Positions 59,149-64,000 of a stretch of 64,000 nucleotides of DNA are shown here, piece by piece. Location of the stretch: assembly GCF_963678975.1 (NCBI RefSeq), contig NC_089272.1, forward strand, positions 5,390,359 through 5,454,358, written 5' to 3'. Below the pieces are notes generated by a model. The model saw only the letters and a program-made list of their open reading frames with translations. It did not search any database and was not told where the DNA came from. Numbering within the stretch: position 1 is the first letter of the stretch; every line of letters starts with the position of its first letter. Both the position numbers and the translations under genes were made by a program. Source of the DNA: Dysidea avara. Its lineage: Eukaryota; Porifera; Demospongiae; Dictyoceratida; Dysideidae.

Positions 59149-59751
59149 TTGCTACTTTCTGAGAATGTGTGTTGTAAGCTAAATATTGTTACTTACCATC
59201 CTGATGTCCAATCAGTTCTTCCAGCTACAGATCAGAGTAAGGTGAAGAAGAGAAAGAACAAGGAAGCCAGGATCAGTCTTATCCAGACTGTTCGCTTACC
59301 TGCTGATAGTTCAGCCTTGGTTCAGGTAGAAGTTAAGGAGTCAACAAATACTACTTACCTTATGTTAGAACTTGACCAGTCCTAGCATGACACACTTATG
59401 GTAAATGATTGTCTAATAAGGAATGATGGAAGTGGTAGTGCATCTATTATTGTGTTTAACACTAGCTTGTATACTCAGGTGCTTAAGGAAGGTATGTGTT
59501 TGGGGAAGGCCGCTAAAGTTAATCTGATTCATTCCAAGGCAGATGAGATTGGTAGTCATCATTCTGAGGGGAAGGATGATTCGTGTGTGATGAATGTTCG
59601 AACTTTTTCAAATGAGCCCATTCACTGGAGGAAGCAAGAATTAGGGAAACAGGTGACATGTTCTTCTAATTCTGAGGTGTTGTCTTTGGCAGAAATGGAC
59701 AAGCTACTTACCACCCTAGAGGAGTATCATCACATATTTTTCGATTGCTGA
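59149..59751 (+). pseudogene. gypsy-2 protease-RT linker
   Basis: LIQTVRLPADSSALVQVEVK and LEEYHHIF are typical of the segment before RT. In-frame stops lie at about 59122 and 59383. At 59708-59820 a 57-bp duplication with a 1-nt difference shifts the frame. Confidence 0.7.
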
Positions 59752-59820
59752 AGGAGAAAGAGCATTACCACCCTAGAGGAGTATCATCACATATTTTCGA
59801 TTGCTGAAGGAGAAAGAGGA

Positions 59821-60735
59821 GAGACCAGTCTGGTAGAGTTCAACATAAACACTAATGGTGTGACTCCTATCAAGCAAGCAGCACGACGAGTTCCATTTGC
59901 AGCTTGAGAGGAGATTGTTGTACAGCTGAGCAAGATGCAAGAGGAAGGAGTTATACGGGCATCAAAGAGCCCATGGGCAAGCTCCATAGTGTTAGTAAGG
60001 AAGCATGATGGCTCATTAAGATTTTCTGTCATTTACAGAGCATTCAATGCAGGTGTTTCCGCTGCCACGGATAGATGATCTGCTAAACAAATTGGGTCAG
60101 TCCAAGTACTTCACAACGTTAGATTTGAAGTCTGGCTACTGGAAGATCAGAATGGGTGCTTCTAGCTGGGAGAAGACAGCTTTTGTGACTCATAGAGGAT
60201 TGTATGAATTTTGTGTTATGTCCTTTGACATCAAGAATGTGCCTTCTGTTTTTCAAAGGTTAATGCAGAATTTGCTGTTGGTTTAAAGAAGGACACTGTA
60301 CAGGGATTTGTGGATGTGTATTTGGAGGACATTATTGTGTTTTCCAGAACATTCAGTGATCATTTAATCAACCTGCAAAGAGTATTTGAGTGTTTGAAGG
60401 AGGCAGGCTTGAAACTTAATCAAGAAGAAATGCAGGTTCTGCTGTTCAGAAGTGGAGTATTAGGACTTCTTGTCACTCCTAGTGGTTTTAAACCCAATAT
60501 TAAGAACATAGAAGCAGTGAAAAACTTTCCGGTTCCTACAACATTGAAAGAGCTTAGGAAATTTTTAGGGTTAACATCACATTACAGGAGATTTGTCAAA
60601 GGCTACTCGTCCTTAGCACAGCTGTTGTATGCCCTAACAAGGAAGGATGCACTATACCACTGGACAACAGAATGTGAGTCTGCCTTTAACCATCTCAAGT
60701 CTTGTTTAATAACTGCACCAGAACTTGTATACTAG
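59821..60735 (+). pseudogene. gypsy-2 reverse transcriptase, broken
   Basis: RT blocks include SPWASSIVLVRKHDGSLRFS (about 59968-60027), FTTLDLKSGYWKIRM (60111 on, first catalytic Asp present), FCVMSFDIKNVPSVFQ and FLGLTSHYRRFVKGYS. The expected Y-x-D-D box reads YLEDI at about 60319, so one catalytic Asp is Glu. Stops and frameshifts separate the blocks. The frame ends at APELVY, where the hAT element is inserted. Confidence 0.85.
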
Positions 60736-63068
60736 GGCTGAAACGAATCTTTCAAGTAGTGCTTCGAAGCTTCTTCCAAGATAACTACCGAAGCTTCGAA
60801 GCTTCTTTCAATTGAGTATACTGTTATAACAATGTATGTATTCAATTACAGGCAGCAGGATGCAAACAAAGAAGTTTCCATTACATCAACAGTACCAGTA
60901 ATAATATTATATAGTAGTAATAGTACTATGAATAGTTAGTACAATACAGTACTATTAATAGTTAGTACAAAACAGTAGTTTGAATAGTTAGTACAATACG
61001 GTGAATACAAAACGGTAGTTACAATACAGTGGGTTGAATAGCTATAGTACAAACACACAACTCACTGCTAATGTAATGATAAGTAGGATAAGTTCACTAC
61101 TAATGTAATGATAACTTGGATAAGTTTTTGTTCAAAAAAATTAATGCGTTAACATTTTTTGGTTTTAAAGAACTTCTTAACTTAGTGACTGTCAAACCTG
61201 CTGTAGAGAAAACTCTTTCTGAAGAAGTGGTTGTAGCTGGCATGCACAGTAGTCGTCTCGCCACATTTGAAACAGCTTTGAAGCGACCAGCATTCAATTG
61301 CCACCATATAAGTGGATTGTCTCGTCTAGGTGGAGGAGGTTCAGCCAGATACTTTTCCAACTCTGTGCTGAGGGAGGGTTCTGCTACTGCTGATTCCTCA
61401 CCAAGGAGTTTGTCCAAAGCAGTCAATCTCTTTGGTCGTTTTACATCAGATGGAGAAGGTTCAGATGGAGAAGGCTCGTGTGAATCATGCTCACATTCTT
61501 TATACATCTCCATCAGCTCTATTATTCCTTTCTTTAGGGTTTCTTTTTCGGTTTCTGTGTATCTACCCAAGGTAAGATTTTTAAATCGAGGGTCAATAAT
61601 AGCTGTCAATAGCATTGGGTGTCCAGCATGAAGAGAATTGAGTTCAAATCTCTCAGAGATTTCTGATGACACGATTTCTTTGAATTGCTTGATTACACCA
61701 GAATCTGACACATCTGGCTCTAGCTGGTCAAGCATACCATGTAATATTGGAAACACACCTGACATTGACACATTCTCTTCGTAACTCAAAAAGGTCGTTG
61801 CAGTACTAAAGTTTTCCAAAGCTTCTACCAATTCTTCAACTAGTTTCCATTGCTCAGATTTTAAATCCAAGTATCTATCACTGGGTTTTGTTACCTTACT
61901 ATCTGAAAGTACAGCATTTATAGGCCACCGGAGTTTCAACAGGCGATCTAACATTTCATATGTCGAGTTCCATCGAGTGACACAACTGTTGATCAATTTT
62001 TTACCAGACATGTTCATGTCAATTTGTTTCTGTTTAAGTGCTTCAGATGCTACTACACTGTGATGAAAGTGTGTGACGATCTTCTTCGCAGCAGCAAGTA
62101 GCCTGTCAATGGAGTTGATTGTAAACCCGGCTAGTATACAGAGTTGAAGGCAGTGAGCAGTGCAATGCAAGTGTTGCCAGTTTAGTTCATCATGCAAAAT
62201 TTCCATGGCGGCCTTCATGTTGGATCCCTGGTCATGACTAACCATCCTGACAGTATCTACAATCTCCCATTCTTCCACAACTTCCTTCAACTTTTGTGCA
62301 ATGTTTATCCCCGTGTGCCGCTCTGAGAAAGGTAAGGTTTCCAGTACAAAAGCCTGTAGCACCCAGCTGTTATCAATGTAATGCGCTGTTACGGTGATAT
62401 AACCTTCTGTGGCGATGCTTGTCCATATATCTGTGGTTAACGATATAAACACTGCTTCCTCACTTAGCCTCTCTTTCAGGCGTTGTTTACACGTTGCGTG
62501 TTTAAGGTTGACATCGGCGGTAAACTGTTTTCTGCTTGGCAAGACATAACCTGGCTCCAAGTACTTCATCAAGTTACGAAAACCATTACATTCAACAGTT
62601 CGAATGGGGCGTAGGTCTTGAACAATCATATGAGTCACTCTGTCACTTATATTCTTTGCACGTGCTTCACTGCATTTCGCAGGTTTCACGAATCCATCAA
62701 GGGTAGACGCCTTCCTACTCTCCGTCGTGGTCGTCTCAACGTCCGGACAGTAAAGCGTCGAGTGTTTTGACGCGAGGTGATTCCGGAGGTTTGTTGTCCC
62801 GCCTAAATAGGCGAATTCCTTCTTACAAATAGTGCACATGGCCTTCCTACGGTCATGAAGTTTCTTATAAAAGTTCCACACGTCCGAAACTGTTCTATTT
62901 CCAACCACGCCCAGGTCGCTTTTGTCTGACGCCATTTTCTTTTCTAAACTTGTGCGCAGTGCGCATGCGTATATATAAACGTGCGAATATTCGAATGGGC
63001 ACTGGCAGATCCGGAGCCTCTGTCAGCTTCGAAGCTTCGGATTATTCGAATAGTCCGTCTCAGCCCTA
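60733..63068. mobile_element. Intact hAT transposon inserted in gypsy-2 pol
   Basis: Termini TAGGGCTGAAACGAAT and the complement of TAGGGCTGAGACGGACTA are flanked by TTGTATAC (60725-60732, 63069-63076). Subterminal TTCGAAGCTTC motifs are repeated near both ends (about 60765-60800 and 63025-63040). It is 2336 bp and encodes one uninterrupted transposase on minus. It is younger than the gypsy-2 copy. Confidence 0.95.
61100..62935 (-). CDS. hAT transposase with BED zinc finger (ZBED-like)
   Basis: This is an unspliced 611-residue protein. A BED-type finger occupies about 17-60 (C34, C37, H53, H58) and would bind the transposon ends. The DDE/RNase H-fold region shows SLTTDIWTS (first Asp, about 171) and MVSHDQGSNMKAAM (second Asp, about 235), with CTAHCLQL (C-x2-H) after it. 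The C-terminal dimerisation block contains LIWWQLNAGRFKAVSNVARR and TSSERVFSTAG (about 545-590). Length and domain order match hAT transposases such as Ac/ZBED1-like proteins. No stop or frameshift is present, so it may be active. It starts about 130 bp inside the right terminus. The catalytic Glu was not pinned down. Confidence 0.93.
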   Translation of the reverse strand: MASDKSDLGVVGNRTVSDVWNFYKKLHDRRKAMCTICKKEFAYLGGTTNLRNHLASKHSTLYCPDVETTTTESRKASTLDGFVKPAKCSEARAKNISDRVTHMIVQDLRPIRTVECNGFRNLMKYLEPGYVLPSRKQFTADVNLKHATCKQRLKERLSEEAVFISLTTDIWTSIATEGYITVTAHYIDNSWVLQAFVLETLPFSERHTGINIAQKLKEVVEEWEIVDTVRMVSHDQGSNMKAAMEILHDELNWQHLHCTAHCLQLCILAGFTINSIDRLLAAAKKIVTHFHHSVVASEALKQKQIDMNMSGKKLINSCVTRWNSTYEMLDRLLKLRWPINAVLSDSKVTKPSDRYLDLKSEQWKLVEELVEALENFSTATTFLSYEENVSMSGVFPILHGMLDQLEPDVSDSGVIKQFKEIVSSEISERFELNSLHAGHPMLLTAIIDPRFKNLTLGRYTETEKETLKKGIIELMEMYKECEHDSHEPSPSEPSPSDVKRPKRLTALDKLLGEESAVAEPSLSTELEKYLAEPPPPRRDNPLIWWQLNAGRFKAVSNVARRLLCMPATTTSSERVFSTAGLTVTKLRSSLKPKNVNALIFLNKNLSKLSLH

Positions 63069-63076
63069 TTGTATAC

Positions 63077-63780
63077 CCAGGAATTTTGTACTGGAGATGG
63101 ACGCAAGTATTTTGGGATTGGGCGTGATTCTATCACAAGTTCAAGATGTTGGGAAGTTGCATCCCCTAGCATATTGTTGCTCTCTCTCAAAGTCTGAGAA
63201 GAATTATCTAGTTACAGAATTGGAGACGTTGGCAGTAGTATGGGGAATCACCCACTTTCGGTATTACTTGTATGGACACCAAGTGACTGTTTACACAGAC
63301 CATGCTGCGGTAAAGGCAGTATTGGAGACCCCTAATCTCACAGGCAAGCATGCTCGATGGTGGAGCATGATTCATGGTAGTGGTGTTGGAAGATTAGAGA
63401 TTATACACAGAGCTGGGAAGGAAAATTGTCATGCTGATACACTTTCCCATCAGCCCAACTTACTTGCACCTGAGGAAGAGGATGGAGAACTAGAAGTACA
63501 AGTAGACAAGATTGCCTCAAGCAGGATACCAGAAAATATTGTTGATCTTCTAAATAAACAGTCCGCTGATGACACAACTGATTCTAATAGTTTTAGTTCA
63601 CAACAGTTAGCAAATCCTGAGCTGATACTGTATTTAAGAGATGGTGTGTTACCTGAGAATGGGCAGCAGGCACAAGAAGTGATCACCTTAGCACAGAGGT
63701 TTACCATGTTAGACAATATACTATGCTGTTTGAATTCTAAGCAAGGAGAATTACCTCAGATAGTGGTCCTACCTCACTGA
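63077..63780 (+). pseudogene. gypsy-2 RNase H and linker
   Basis: FVLEMDASILGLG (first Asp), YLVTELETLAVVWGI (Glu), VTVYTDHAAVKAVL (Asp) and GKENCHADTLSHQP are the ordered RNase H blocks of Ty3/gypsy. This segment directly continues the RT segment broken at 60732; one base is shifted at the junction. It ends in a stop at 63778-63780 before the integrase. Confidence 0.85.
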
Positions 63781-63967
63781 AGCAACAGCTTATGGAAGAA
63801 CGTCATGCTGGAGTCCTAGCTGGTCATTTTTCTGGTCCACAACTTTTTAAGATGATTTCTAGAAGGTGGTGGTGGAACCAAATGTATAAGTACCTAATGG
63901 ATTATGCTAGAAGCTGCCCTCAGGTACTGTTGTGGGAAGGTCAGAACAGAAATCAATTCCACCCCTG
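63781..63967 (+). pseudogene. gypsy-2 integrase N-terminus, partial
   Basis: Shortly after the 63778-63780 stop the translation reads ERHAGVLAGHFSG, YKYLMDYARSCPQ. This matches the H-H-C-C zinc domain of integrase, but the second Cys is not seen where expected and a stop follows near 63967. The catalytic core lies outside the window. Confidence 0.7.
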
Positions 63968-64000
63968 AAGCCAATTGCTGTTGATCATCCCTTCCAGATT

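Larger units (their letters stand above)
56153..64000 (+). mobile_element. Ty3/gypsy retrotransposon (gypsy-2), 3' end outside window
   Basis: The order is LTR, PBS, Gag, zinc knuckle, protease, RT, RNase H and the start of integrase, typical Ty3/gypsy. It is interrupted by a Tigger MITE (58406-58635) and an autonomous-looking hAT (60733-63068), and by point stops and frameshifts. It is of the same lineage as gypsy-1 by Gag and protease motifs. The copy is inactive. Confidence 0.9.

Noticed and set aside
61116-61631. 171-codon plus-strand frame
   Set aside because: It is antisense to the hAT transposase, whose motifs are clear on the minus strand.

Overview
This is a eukaryotic, intron-containing, AT-rich window that is almost wall-to-wall mobile DNA. 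The very short GT-AG introns (down to about 43 nt), the dense foldback/MITE content, the ZBED-type hAT, JRK/Tigger-like, IS630-like and Ty3/gypsy elements point to an invertebrate. An early-branching metazoan such as a demosponge is my best guess, and that is inference. The only host-gene piece I can support is one isolated ankyrin-repeat exon at 52587-52685. I saw no rRNA, tRNA or CRISPR.

Region 1-23300. A long dispersed repeat occurs twice: copy A (1 to about 3270) and copy B (8792 to about 23300). Copy A serves as a nearly empty-site reference for the insertions in copy B. Those are a 7414-bp two-gene DNA transposon (9355-16768, 9-bp target duplication AGTACACAG), a 1981-bp TA-flanked IS630/Tc1-like transposon (16905-18885), and a palindromic foldback (20184-22581) that has a Tigger-like element sitting in its exact centre (20771-22004). 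Copy A has its own insertions, including a 251-bp MITE (430-680). Between the copies lie a GGAAT-tipped foldback (4369-5412) and two TTAA elements that share one TTAA (6714-7369 and 7374-8497).

The 7.4-kb transposon (9355-16768) is the most unusual system here. It carries two convergent, spliced, apparently intact genes. One encodes a roughly 365-aa acidic protein with a C-terminal HIRAN-like domain. The other encodes a roughly 1612-aa putative DDE transposase, whose N-terminal half holds a 33-residue repeat present about 16 times and organised as 6-unit higher-order repeats.

Region 23300-45000. This holds a frameshifted hAT transposase tail (25022-25460), hairpins, and a 12-kb foldback element (27064-39150). 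The arms of the foldback contain 31-bp satellite arrays of roughly 120 and 95 units and inner 300-bp palindromes. One arm is interrupted by a hAT-type MITE (30732-31177, 8-bp duplication). A second hAT MITE (40352-40959), an 854-bp MITE (43364-44217) and several members of a TGTGAC-ended MITE family follow.

Region 45000-64000. This contains a broken Tigger/JRK transposase (46070-47310), a decayed Ty3/gypsy element on the minus strand (47381 to about 51420), the ankyrin exon, more palindromes and pogo-type MITEs. It ends with a second gypsy element on the plus strand (from 56153 to the window end) with a recognisable 5' LTR and PBS but many stops. Its pol is split by an intact hAT element (60733-63068, 8-bp duplication TTGTATAC) encoding a 611-aa BED-finger transposase.
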